Origin: DRWZ01 sp964601505
GTDB taxonomy: Bacteria > Calescibacteriota > Calescibacteriia > Calescibacteriales > Calescibacteriaceae
Direction: 5' to 3'
Length of the DNA: 51,102 bases
Assembly: GCA_964601505.1 (NCBI GenBank)
Contig: CAZRNR010000008.1
Coordinates: forward strand, 1 to 51,102
Part shown: positions 1 to 8,567 of the stretch, in pieces
Numbering within the stretch: position 1 is the stretch's first letter
Layout of the letters: every line of letters starts with the position of its first letter
Program-made: the position numbers and the translations under genes
Notes under the pieces: model-generated
Told to the model about the DNA's origin: nothing
The model's database searches: none
The model's input: the letters and a program-made list of their open reading frames with translations, nothing else

Positions 1-520
1 TTGTAGAAAAATATTGATCTATGTAAGGGGAACAAGAAGAAATACTGTATTATGTAGAAATTTAGGAAGCACAGTTTAGATGATATATTATTCCCTTTTT
101 ATATTATCAAAAAACATAAAATCTATTATAACCTGAGTTGCTACTTAACAGTAAAATAAACATTCTTAACCAGAAAGTTAAGTGTTGTGTAAAGAAATTA
201 TAGACCAAAAATTGTAAGATTTCTCTGGCTATTGAAAACAGCTAAGAATTTTTTTTACAATTCAGTTAAGAATAACATCCAAAGTTTTATTACAAATCCT
301 TTCTGTGTTGCGGTATGTTGTTATCTAAATCTGAATGGACTCCACTACATTAGGTTTATTTAAGAAAAAATTCTTATACATCTCTGAATCTTTGTTTCAC
401 TGGGATGGGGATATACGAATTAATGTAATAATACAAAGGATCCTGCACAAGTTAAATAGCTTGGAAGAGGAGAAAAATTATGAATCAGAGGTGCAAACTT
501 TGTAGATTTTTTGGATTGAA
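1..520. other. Non-coding stretch with a decayed yraN-like fragment
   Basis: No convincing gene lies in the first 520 bases. Bases 399-418 are identical over 20 bases to 774-793 inside the following yraN gene. When 358-432 is read in the matching frame it gives a peptide containing WDGDIR followed by I-N-V-I-I, against WDGDIR followed by F-D-V-I-V in YraN. I infer a remnant of a duplicated yraN 3' end. The rest shows only AT-rich sequence. Confidence 0.5.
399..418 (+). repeat. 20-bp direct repeat of the yraN 3' region
   Basis: This is identical to 774-793 within yraN, and the similarity continues more loosely for about 20 bases downstream. It probably marks a partial tandem duplication that has decayed. 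Confidence 0.6.
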
Positions 521-871
521 ATGAGCAGGATACAAAAAGGCAGATTTGCAGAAAAGCTAGCACAAAATTACCTTTTGAAAAAAGGATACAAGATCTTGAA
601 ATCAAACTATAGAACGAGGGAATCGGAAATAGATCTGATATGCATCTCTCCAGATGGGATTTTGTGTTTTGTTGAGGTAAGATCGGGAATAACATTTAAT
701 CCAGTGGAGTCTGTAAATTTGAAAAAGGTGCAGAAAATCATCAAGGGAGCCCTAAGTTTTGTCTCCGAGATAAACTGGGATGGGGATATACGATTTGATG
801 TGATAGTTGTTCATCTGAAGCACGATAATCCGATAATCCAACACATAATTGCTGCCTTTGAGGAAACATGA
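521..871 (+). CDS. yraN: YraN/UPF0102 family nuclease-like protein
   Basis: This 116-residue protein has the usual length and layout of the UPF0102 (YraN) family, a small restriction-endonuclease-like fold of uncertain role, often found near rnhB or DNA-processing genes. The fold's acidic core is visible: E36-x-D38-L-I, then FVEVR with E52 at about 50-54. A basic N-terminal helix (KGRFAEKLAQNYLLKKGY) precedes it. The start is ATG at 521 and no clear Shine-Dalgarno is seen. It stands alone here, with the next gene on the opposite strand. The 3' part is partly duplicated upstream at 399-418. Family assignment is confident; biochemical function is not established. Confidence 0.9.
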   Translation: MSRIQKGRFAEKLAQNYLLKKGYKILKSNYRTRESEIDLICISPDGILCFVEVRSGITFNPVESVNLKKVQKIIKGALSFVSEINWDGDIRFDVIVVHLKHDNPIIQHIIAAFEET

Positions 872-1180
872 ATTTGATGTTTGCTATAGTAATTCATAAT
901 TGCTCTGTTGCAAAGTCCTGCTATGTAATTAATCAAGAGACCCAGAAATATAAACAACACTTGCGTTTTTGCTAAGGAAACTTTAAGTCAAATATGAGGA
1001 TCTATGAAGAAAAACCCTGCAACAGGGCAATTTATAAATAAACTCTTTCATTTCATTTGAAAGAACTTGTGAATAAAAGTTTTATAACTCTGATATACTC
1101 GGACTGAGACCAACTTCAGATATAGAAATTTTTATATTTGCAAATTTGAAAAATTTTACGGAATATGAGTTTATGGTTTG
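872..1180. other. Intergenic stretch containing an IS6-like terminal-repeat element
   Basis: No gene is supported between yraN and the convergent glycosyltransferase. The stretch holds the 129-bp element at 901-1029; the remaining bases show no clear terminator hairpin. Confidence 0.5.
901..1029. mobile_element. MITE-like remnant with IS6-type inverted ends
   Basis: The left end at 901-912 (TGCTCTGTTGCA) and the right end at 1018-1029 (TGCAACAGGGCA) are inverted repeats matching at 11 of 12 positions. The left end extended (GCTCTGTTGCAAAGT) closely resembles known IS6-family terminal repeats. Flanks 892-900 and 1030-1038 agree at 7 of 9 positions, a possible decayed target duplication, though they are low complexity. 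There is no transposase inside. A similar element lies at 22039-22158. Confidence 0.4.
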
Positions 1181-2485
1181 TTAGGGTACAGAAAAGTTTC
1201 TTATCATTTTTACTAAGATTTCGGCAGGGGTCATACCTTTTGTGAATTCAAGAAACTTTTCTCTCAGGTACATTACAATATCCCTTCTCTCCGAGGGATG
1301 AGAAAGGTAGTAATCTATCTTATCATTCAATTCGTCTATGTTCCTATATGTTACAAGTTCTATACATTCCCCGAATATTTCTTTTAGTTCATACCTAGGG
1401 TCTGTGAGAAAAAAAGCACCAGCTGAAAGTCTTGTTAAAACATGTGGAGATATCCCTGTTTGAACTCCCGCATTGGTGATTAGAAGATTTATTTTTGATC
1501 TTCTGTAGAATTTACCTTGCATCTCATACGGAATGAAATCTATCCGGATTACATTTTCTAATTTGGGGATGCTAACATGGCCTATTTTTTCTGGTAATAG
1601 AAAAACGTTTTCAATAATTTGGTTGGGAGAAAGAATATTGGATTCACTAATTTGATGAATTAGTGGTCTTCCCAAACCTTGGTGAATGATTGAAAGGTCA
1701 AAACCCGGATATACAACCTTTTTCTTTATGTTTCCAATAATATAGGTCCTGATCATAGGGTTGATGAAGAACCAGGATATATGTCTATATAGCATCCAGA
1801 ATATTGGGTTTTCGGAGGATATATTTTGTTCAGTAGTGGATACATTATCAAGGAATATTTCAAATGCAGGTCTTTGAAGGTCATTCAATTTATCAAAAAA
1901 ACATTTGAGGAAGAGATTTTCGTATTTAGGTAAAAACAATACACGAGGTATGTTCCCTATGAAAGATATATCTATATCTTGGTCATCATAGTTTTCTGTA
2001 TTTTCAATCCCAAACCAGCAAGAGAAAGGTATATGCCAAATTTTCTTTTTGAGTATATTTAATTTTGAGAGATAGAAGGCCTGTCCTCCGTCAAAGAAAA
2101 AATAGTTTACAAGATCATGATTTATTGTTTCAGATAGATACTCAGATAGTCTTGTTTTTTCAAATGAATTGATTCTAATAAAATTTATAGCTCTTATACC
2201 ATTTTCTGCTAAAAAATCATCAACTATTACAAAGGCTGTTTTCTTTAGTTTTTCTATAATTTCCATCATTCCAGTTAGTATAGCAGAGCCACTTATAACT
2301 ATTGCGTCAGAAGTTGAGATCTCGTTAATCTGTTCAGGTTTGATGTATAGAGCTCCATCTTTAAACTCTAGAATAATGAGTGAGGTATCTATTATCTTTC
2401 TTACTTCACTGTGGAAAAGGCTTACTATCCTTTTATCAAATTCTGAAAATCCACCGGCTACGATACATAATTTTTTTATGTCCAT
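1181..2485 (-). CDS. CgeB-like glycosyltransferase
   Basis: This 434-residue protein has no signal peptide and appears cytoplasmic. The C-terminal third (about 310-430) matches the pattern of CgeB/Glyco_trans_1_2 (GT-B) proteins: ITNAGVQTGISPHVLTRLSAGAF, then FLTDPRYELKEIF, a YRNIDELNDKIDYYL segment and a helical tail. In this family the region binds the nucleotide-sugar donor. The N-terminal half is poorly conserved but starts with a Rossmann-like strand (KKLCIVAGGFSEF). Members usually act on surface polysaccharide or glycoproteins; donor and acceptor cannot be read from sequence. It is a single gene, converging on yraN and diverging from alr. Confidence 0.65.
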   Translation of the reverse strand: MDIKKLCIVAGGFSEFDKRIVSLFHSEVRKIIDTSLIILEFKDGALYIKPEQINEISTSDAIVISGSAILTGMMEIIEKLKKTAFVIVDDFLAENGIRAINFIRINSFEKTRLSEYLSETINHDLVNYFFFDGGQAFYLSKLNILKKKIWHIPFSCWFGIENTENYDDQDIDISFIGNIPRVLFLPKYENLFLKCFFDKLNDLQRPAFEIFLDNVSTTEQNISSENPIFWMLYRHISWFFINPMIRTYIIGNIKKKVVYPGFDLSIIHQGLGRPLIHQISESNILSPNQIIENVFLLPEKIGHVSIPKLENVIRIDFIPYEMQGKFYRRSKINLLITNAGVQTGISPHVLTRLSAGAFFLTDPRYELKEIFGECIELVTYRNIDELNDKIDYYLSHPSERRDIVMYLREKFLEFTKGMTPAEILVKMIRNFSVP

Positions 2486-2729
2486 CTTCTAAATAGTTTT
2501 ATGAGTTTTATTTAAGTATAATAATTTAGTTTGTCCAAAGTTTATGCAAATTCTCTTTCGCTTTACTGAATTCTTGAAACTTAAATTTATATGTTTCAAA
2601 AGCTGTCTTATGTTTCAGATATATCTATATCGTCAAGTTGAATCTGATCTATATTTTAGTCAAACATATAATGAAATTTTTGTTGCAATCTTAACATCTT
2701 AAGGTGGGAAGAGAAGAAGGAGGTAAAAT

Positions 2730-3842
2730 ATGTTAAAATTTTGTGATATGGAAGAAAATCATCTCGTGATTACAAAAGTCATCAAAGGTAAGGTAGTTGA
2801 AATAAATCCTCAGAGTTTGATTAAAAACATTCATATAATAAAAGATAGATTAAAGCATGGAGCAAGATTTTTTCCAGTGGTAAAATCGAACGCTTACGGG
2901 CACGGTATAGAAAATGTAGTTCCTATTCTTGATGAGTTTTCAGATGGATATTGTGTCGGTAGGGTAGAGGAGGCACATGCGGTTAGGCTTCTATCAGAAA
3001 AACCAATAATAATTCTCAAGGGAGTGGAAAATTACCAGATAGATGAGATTTCAAATATGGGAGAGATTTTCTTGGTCGTAAGGGATCTTGAAGATTTTGA
3101 AATTAAGCTTAGATCAAAAGTTCAAAATCTCATAATAAAGATTGATACTGGGATGGGAAGGTTAGGCATACTTTATAAGGACTTACAGAAGATTCTGGAT
3201 TTGTTAGGGAAATATAACGGAAAAGATAAAATCAAGGGTGTTATGACTCATTTTGCTTACTCAGATTTTTCGGATATGGAATTCATTAAAAGCCAGAATG
3301 AAATTTTTGATCGTATTTCAGAAAATCTTGAAAGATTTTTAGGAAGAAGAATTCTGAAGAGTATTTCCAACTCTGCTGGGACACTTTCTGATTCTGTTTT
3401 TCATAAAGATATTGTGAGACCTGGGATATGCATCTACGGAATATCTCCTTTTGGTAAGAACAATGATTTTTCACTAAAGCCGGTGATGTCTGTAAAAACA
3501 CGAGTTCTTGCTGTCAAAATAATACCGAAGGGATGGAGTGTTGGATATTCAAGAAGGTTTATATCAGCTGATCAGATAAGGGTTGGGATTCTTGATATTG
3601 GTTATTCAGATGGATTGCCGAGAAAACTTTGGGAGGAAGGTTTTGTATTTATCAGAAACAAAAAATTCAAAATAATTGGAGTTATTTCTATGGATATGAT
3701 GTGTGTTTTATGTGATGATACTGTAAGGCCTGGGGATGAAGCTTATATAATGGGAGATGTAGAAGGAATAACCGCCTATGATTTAGCTGAGAAAACAGGG
3801 GCAATACCTTATGAGATACTCTGTTCTATGGGCATCAGGTGA
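2730..3842 (+). CDS. alr: Alanine racemase
   Basis: This PLP enzyme interconverts L- and D-alanine for peptidoglycan. It has the normal length (370 residues) and both domains. The PLP-binding lysine is K52 in VVKSNAYGHG. The phosphate-binding and substrate loops are present as THFAYSD, NSAGTL and RPGICIYG. The C-terminal beta domain has the VGYSRRF segment that carries the catalytic tyrosine, then GYSDGLPR and MDMMCV. A strong Shine-Dalgarno (GGAGGT, 2718-2723) sits before ATG 2730. The sigma-54 activator follows 53 bases downstream on the same strand, possibly in the same transcript. Confidence 0.95.
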   Translation: MLKFCDMEENHLVITKVIKGKVVEINPQSLIKNIHIIKDRLKHGARFFPVVKSNAYGHGIENVVPILDEFSDGYCVGRVEEAHAVRLLSEKPIIILKGVENYQIDEISNMGEIFLVVRDLEDFEIKLRSKVQNLIIKIDTGMGRLGILYKDLQKILDLLGKYNGKDKIKGVMTHFAYSDFSDMEFIKSQNEIFDRISENLERFLGRRILKSISNSAGTLSDSVFHKDIVRPGICIYGISPFGKNNDFSLKPVMSVKTRVLAVKIIPKGWSVGYSRRFISADQIRVGILDIGYSDGLPRKLWEEGFVFIRNKKFKIIGVISMDMMCVLCDDTVRPGDEAYIMGDVEGITAYDLAEKTGAIPYEILCSMGIR

Positions 3843-3895
3843 GTCTATCGGATTTTCACCATAACTGATGGGGATTAAATTACCTTTTTTTATTT

Positions 3896-5263
3896 ATGGA
3901 AAGGAATTCACTAAAGTGTATCTGGCGGGTAGCGAACATAATATCTACAAGGGATAGTTTTGACAACATACTAAGCCAGGTAGTTTATACAATAGAGTCT
4001 GAACTTGAGTTTTTCCACACTCATGTGAAGATATTAAATTTTTCAAAGAAATTTTACTCTGGGGAAGAAGATGAAAGGCGAAAATCTATAGAATCTGGCA
4101 AGAAGTTTCATTCAGAGGATATAATTGATTTGCAGAATGGTTTAAAACTTGTAATAGTCCCGGTGAGATTTGAAGGGAGAGATCTTGGATTCATAAGTTC
4201 TTTATCAGAAGCCGTATCCGATGATATGATAAAGAGTCTTCGTATATGTGCTACTATGATAGGTATTTGTTTTCTTCTTATTGGTAGGGAGAAGATAGAG
4301 ATTAAGAAATTTGGGGATATAGTGTATAAGTCAAAGGCTATGGATGAGGTTATAAGAAGTGCGCTGAGAGTTGCCGAATCAGATGCTACTGTTCTTATTC
4401 TTGGGGAAAGTGGTGTTGGGAAGGAGCTTGTTGCTGAACTGATTCATAAGAATTCTCCAAGAAAAGATAAACCGCTTATCAAAATAAATTGTGCTGGGAT
4501 ACCGGATAACCTCCTTGAAAGCGAACTTTTTGGATATAGGAAAGGTGCATTTACTGGAGCGACATTTGATAAGAAGGGAAAATTTGAGCTTGCTGATGGT
4601 GGGACGATCTTTCTTGATGAAATAGGTGATATGCCATTGAATCTTCAGGCTAAGATTCTTAGGGCAATGCAGAATAAAGAAATAGAACCTGTAGGGGGGC
4701 AACCTAAAAAGGTAGATGTTAGGATTATAGCTGCTACAAATAAAAAACTGGAGGAACTTGTAAAGCAGGGAAAATTTAGAGAAGATCTATACTACAGGTT
4801 GTTCGTTGTGCCAATATACATCCCTCCACTCAGAGAAAGAAAAGAAGATATTTATATCCTTGTAGAGAATTTTCTTGATAAATTCAATACAAAATACAAA
4901 AAGAGCGTTTCAATATCTAAATCGGCAATGAGCATACTTGAAAATTATCACTGGCCGGGAAACATAAGAGAACTTGAGAACCTTATAGAAAGATTGGTTA
5001 TAACTTCATCTGATCTTTTTATATCCCACGAAAGTCTTCCGGACTATATAAAAAGTGGAGAAAAGCCAGTTCAAGAGATTGTCGCTTCCGATGAGATTGT
5101 AAATACTCCGCTTGGTGATATGATAGAAGAGATAGAGAAAAGAGCAATATCAGAGGTTATTTCAAAGGCGAAGAATCTTTCCGAAGCTGCAAAAAAGCTC
5201 GGTATTACAAGAAGGCAACTTGAGTGGAGACTCAAGAAATATAAAATTCAATTTAAAGGATGA
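3896..5263 (+). CDS. Sigma-54-dependent transcriptional activator with GAF-like sensor
   Basis: This bacterial enhancer-binding protein of NifA/NtrC type remodels sigma-54 RNA polymerase by ATP hydrolysis. Residues 1-140 are a degenerate GAF-like sensor rather than a phosphorylatable receiver. The AAA+ domain spans about 142-375, with Walker A GESGVGKE (170-177), the sigma-54-contacting GAFTGA loop (217-222), Walker B GGTIFLDEIGD (235-245) and the PPLRERKEDI segment. A Fis-type helix-turn-helix ends the protein (LSEAAKKLGITRRQLEWRL). ATG 3896 lacks a clear Shine-Dalgarno. The only obvious sigma-54 promoter in the window is at 44890, but nothing here proves this protein acts there. The sensed signal is unknown. 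Confidence 0.93.
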   Translation: MERNSLKCIWRVANIISTRDSFDNILSQVVYTIESELEFFHTHVKILNFSKKFYSGEEDERRKSIESGKKFHSEDIIDLQNGLKLVIVPVRFEGRDLGFISSLSEAVSDDMIKSLRICATMIGICFLLIGREKIEIKKFGDIVYKSKAMDEVIRSALRVAESDATVLILGESGVGKELVAELIHKNSPRKDKPLIKINCAGIPDNLLESELFGYRKGAFTGATFDKKGKFELADGGTIFLDEIGDMPLNLQAKILRAMQNKEIEPVGGQPKKVDVRIIAATNKKLEELVKQGKFREDLYYRLFVVPIYIPPLRERKEDIYILVENFLDKFNTKYKKSVSISKSAMSILENYHWPGNIRELENLIERLVITSSDLFISHESLPDYIKSGEKPVQEIVASDEIVNTPLGDMIEEIEKRAISEVISKAKNLSEAAKKLGITRRQLEWRLKKYKIQFKG

Positions 5264-5731
5264 CGAAGATAATAACATTTTTGTGGTGGTAGGTTTCAGA
5301 ATTTTCTCGGGATTTGGATTCTGTCCTGTGGTGAGTATTTGAGTTGCTCGATAATATTTAAGGTTTGTGCTCTTGGTTTGAGTGTTAGAGGTATGCTATG
5401 ATGTAAATGGGAAATTGAATGGTTATAGAAAATCAGAAAGCAAGCAATTCAAGTGAGTATCATAATGTCTATGAAGTTCTGTAGATATTGCTTCGTTGCT
5501 ATGTTGGGCTGGAATTGACTCCAAATTTTCAAAAGATTGTTTTTGAAATAGCAGGAATTACTGAAGATCTATAAGTATGTGAAATTATGTTTATAGTACT
5601 TTCCTGAACTTTTACAAGAAAAACGCTATAATGTAGGAGATATTCAAGTTTAAAGGGAATGAGCTAGGGTTTGAGTTTTTGCTGATTTCAACAGAGCATC
5701 TATTTACACTATTTTTAGTTATTTAAATACG
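5264..5731. other. 468-bp intergenic stretch, no gene seen
   Basis: No ORF with coding character is visible. A TATAAT hexamer lies at 5627-5632, about 100 bases before proB, but I see no convincing -35 partner. A sequence at 5489-5500 matches the IS6-like end motif at 10 of 12 positions without a partner, so I do not call an element. Confidence 0.4.
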
Positions 5732-6802
5732 ATGATTACGACAATTAAAGTCGGTTCTGGTATATTAGATGGTGGTGGGGATATAAACTATTCAGTTTTA
5801 CGTGGGGTTGCTAGGGTCATATCTGAATTAAGAGAGGAGAAGTTTATTGTTGTTTCTTCTGGTGCATTACTGATGGGGCTTTTGAAGATTGGGTTAAATT
5901 TTGTCCCGAAGAATATAAAAAAGAGGCAGGCAATATGCGCTATAGGACAGCCAGAACTCATTAGAAAGTGGAATGAAGTTTTTTCAGAGTATAATCTTTT
6001 AGCTTCTCAAGTTTTGATAACACATGAAGATATAGGACTCCCCAAGAGGGCAAAGAATATTGAGGATACAATTTTTCAAATATTTGATATCGGAGCTGTG
6101 CCTATAATAAACGAAAATGACACGGTTTCTACGGAGGAAATAAGATTCGGAGATAACGATTTTCTTTCGGCTTACGTATCTGTTCTTGTCGGTGCAAAGA
6201 GACTTATTATAATTACCGATATAGATGGAGTTTTAGATAATGAAGGAAATTTGATAAAAGAGGTTTCACCTGATAATATAAACAATGTATTAGGAAAGAT
6301 AGGTAAAACACAAATCAAAAAGAGAGTTTCATCAGGTGGAATTGTTTCAAAACTTACAGCTTCAAAAATAGCTTCCGAGTTTGGTGTGGAGTGCTTTATC
6401 ATTAATGGCAGGAAGATAGGTTGTCTTAGAAAAATATTTGATGGAGAAAATCCCGGAACCAAGGTTTTACCGATGAAAAAATATACAAGGCGAGAAACAT
6501 GGATGCTGAATGTTATGAAGGGTAAAGGCAGGATTTTCATAGACAAGGGAGCTTATGATGCTGTAAAAAACGGCAAAAGTCTTCTCCCGGCAGGTATAAA
6601 GGATGTGAGTGGAAATTTCTCCGTGGGAGACATAGTCGAGGTTTATTTTGAAGATGAAATTCTGGGAAAGGGAATTACAAATTACTCTTCACAAGAAATT
6701 ACACTTATAAAAGGAAAAAGAACGGATCAAATAGAGAAAATTTTGCCTTACAAAAGAGCTGACGAGGTAATACACAGAGATAACTTTGTTGAAATTGAAT
6801 GA
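5732..6802 (+). CDS. proB: Glutamate 5-kinase
   Basis: This enzyme phosphorylates glutamate in the first step of proline synthesis. The 356 residues comprise an amino-acid-kinase domain (about 1-245) and a C-terminal PUA domain (about 265-345). Family marks include TIKVGSGIL at the N-terminus, VVSSGALLMG, GQPELIRKW, PIINENDTVSTEEIRFGDND and the TDIDGV loop. The usual GGM-x-TK segment appears as SSGGIVSKLTASKIA. The PUA part has GSLLPAGIKDVSGNFSVGD-like features. proA is not adjacent. ATG 5732 has no clear Shine-Dalgarno. Confidence 0.95.
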   Translation: MITTIKVGSGILDGGGDINYSVLRGVARVISELREEKFIVVSSGALLMGLLKIGLNFVPKNIKKRQAICAIGQPELIRKWNEVFSEYNLLASQVLITHEDIGLPKRAKNIEDTIFQIFDIGAVPIINENDTVSTEEIRFGDNDFLSAYVSVLVGAKRLIIITDIDGVLDNEGNLIKEVSPDNINNVLGKIGKTQIKKRVSSGGIVSKLTASKIASEFGVECFIINGRKIGCLRKIFDGENPGTKVLPMKKYTRRETWMLNVMKGKGRIFIDKGAYDAVKNGKSLLPAGIKDVSGNFSVGDIVEVYFEDEILGKGITNYSSQEITLIKGKRTDQIEKILPYKRADEVIHRDNFVEIE

Positions 6803-6976
6803 TCAAATCTGTGTTTGGGAGCTTAATTTTGCTTACAAAAAAGTTGCGACAGCTATAGCATGATTATCCTGTGGGCTCAGGCCTATGTATTACTTCCAAA
6901 CAATCTTATGCTTGTAATGAATCGTTTGTATTTATTTTTCATTTGGATTTGCCATTTAAAAGTCTTTCATAATTTA

Positions 6977-7000
6977 TAGAACTTTTCCCGGAAAGTTCTA
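6977..7000. promoter_or_regulatory. Perfect 9-bp inverted repeat just upstream of folK
   Basis: The arms TAGAACTTT (6977-6985) and AAAGTTCTA (6992-7000) are perfect complements around a 6-base loop. The repeat ends 12 bases before the folK ATG. There is no T-tract, so it does not look like an intrinsic terminator. It could be an operator or an RNA hairpin near the start codon. Confidence 0.5.
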
Positions 7001-7012
7001 CATTATTATTTG

Positions 7013-7519
7013 ATGAAATATTGGCTTTCGATAGGGTCAAATATTGAGCCGAGAATTTGGTATGTCAGAAAGGCTCTTGAGTTCATTTCTGAATTATCCT
7101 ATATACTGAAGATTTCTTCAGTTTACGAATCAGAGTCTTACGGTTTTGAATCTTATGATTTTATAAATGTTTGTGCTTTGATAGATACTGAACTTTTTCC
7201 AGAAACTCTTTTGAGATTTCTCAAAAGAATAGAAGTAAGACTTGGAAGAGATATTGTCAAGGTATATCCGGAGAGATTTTTCTTTAAGTCAAGACCTGTT
7301 GATATAGATGTGATACTTTGGGAGAACGGAGTGTATGAGAATGAAGGAACTATAGTTATACCACATCCGGAATTTCATAGAAGAAAATTTGTCCTTATAC
7401 CTCTTATTGAGATGGGAGAAGATGTTATTCATCCGATATTTATGAAAAGACTTTCTGAAATACTTTCGGAGGTAGATGATAGTTCTTGGATAATCAAGAT
7501 AATGGATAGTTTGTTTTAA
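7013..7519 (+). CDS. folK: 6-hydroxymethyl-7,8-dihydropterin pyrophosphokinase
   Basis: HPPK transfers pyrophosphate from ATP to hydroxymethyl-dihydropterin in folate synthesis. The family landmarks are the N-terminal SIGSNIEPR, SSVYESESYG, DFINVCALIDTEL, the RFFFKSRPVDIDVILW block carrying the Mg-binding aspartates, and the PHPEFHRRKFVLIPL motif. At 168 residues it has normal length. I chose ATG 7013 over the TTG codon directly before it. The gene ends in a 4-base convergent overlap with the hydrolase on the other strand. A perfect inverted repeat lies just upstream. Confidence 0.94.
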   Translation: MKYWLSIGSNIEPRIWYVRKALEFISELSYILKISSVYESESYGFESYDFINVCALIDTELFPETLLRFLKRIEVRLGRDIVKVYPERFFFKSRPVDIDVILWENGVYENEGTIVIPHPEFHRRKFVLIPLIEMGEDVIHPIFMKRLSEILSEVDDSSWIIKIMDSLF

Positions 7520-8493
7520 ACTTTCTTATTGCTGAAATTATCTTTGATAAACTTTTCAATTCTCATACAGACCAGTTCTGCGTGTTCAACGAGTCCTCCA
7601 TGACTACCTTTTGGAAGTATGATAAGTTCTGCTCCCTTTATTTTTCTTGCTATCTTCATAAGAACATGTAAGGGAGTAAAAATATCGCTTTCTCCAGCTA
7701 TAACCAGTGTTGGCACATTTATCTTCTCAAGAATATCTTCTGCGGAATGTTTTTTAGATTCTATGGCTATTCTTAAAAATAGAGTGAAATCCATTTTTCT
7801 TAGATTTTCAAAGTATTCTGTGAAGTCATCTATGTGGGCCAAAATTGGGTTGAGGAAAAAGAGATTTTCAGATATTAGACCTACAGATTTGCCTAATTTA
7901 AACGCAAAAGATGGAACCATAATAGATGCCCATATTTTTTGCGCTAAATCAGGGTTCAGAGAAACTAACTTAGCTACAATATCAAGAATATTTTCAGTTA
8001 TAGGCATATTCATAAAGTATTTTGCTGGATTTTCATACGGACCAAGAGCCGGAATAAGCCCTGATACCATATCTTGATATCTTCGGTAGAACTCAAATAT
8101 CACCTGAACACCGAGAGAAAATCCGCCGAATATTGCTTTTTTTATCTCATTCGCATCACATACTGCCTTCATATCATCAGCCAGTGCTCTTATTGAAACA
8201 TCCTGAGATTTTGGAAATTTACTCCTACCGTGTCCTCTGTAGTCCCAAACCACAACATCTGTTATGTTTGAAATGTAATCTTCAACATATCTCCAATACC
8301 TTATTGTTGTTCCCATACCGTTACATAATACAAGCGGAGGAAATTCATTATCTTTTTTAACCGGATATACCCTTCTGAACCATATATCTGTCCCATCAAA
8401 TGATTTTTTGTATCCAGATATTACTTCTTTTTTATGTTTCCTTTCAGACTTGAAGAATATGTTTCTTGATTCAACGAACTCTTTTTTCAGCAT
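7516..8493 (-). CDS. Alpha/beta-fold hydrolase
   Basis: This 325-residue cytoplasmic-looking protein has the complete serine hydrolase triad pattern. The nucleophile elbow is GFSLG (Ser at about 144), the acid is in VIAGESDIFTPL and the histidine in LPKGSHGGLVEHA. A VVWDYRGHGRS segment, typical of lipase/esterase or acyltransferase-like members, precedes the nucleophile. A helical cap lies between about 165 and 240. Substrate cannot be inferred; neighbours (folK convergent, nnr upstream on the same strand 74 bases away) give no metabolic link. Confidence 0.85.
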   Translation of the reverse strand: MLKKEFVESRNIFFKSERKHKKEVISGYKKSFDGTDIWFRRVYPVKKDNEFPPLVLCNGMGTTIRYWRYVEDYISNITDVVVWDYRGHGRSKFPKSQDVSIRALADDMKAVCDANEIKKAIFGGFSLGVQVIFEFYRRYQDMVSGLIPALGPYENPAKYFMNMPITENILDIVAKLVSLNPDLAQKIWASIMVPSFAFKLGKSVGLISENLFFLNPILAHIDDFTEYFENLRKMDFTLFLRIAIESKKHSAEDILEKINVPTLVIAGESDIFTPLHVLMKIARKIKGAELIILPKGSHGGLVEHAELVCMRIEKFIKDNFSNKKV

Positions 8494-8567
8494 AGGAAAT
8501 AAGGTATATTTGTAATTTAATCTTTCGTTGAGTTCAGCAATTTTTCTTTTGAATGAGATTTATTTTT

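Noticed and set aside
5489..5500. Further IS6-like end
   Set aside because: Matches 10 of 12 bases but has no inverted partner within 150 bases.
6977..7000. Intrinsic terminator of proB
   Set aside because: There is no T-tract and it lies about 175 bases past the proB stop, directly before folK.
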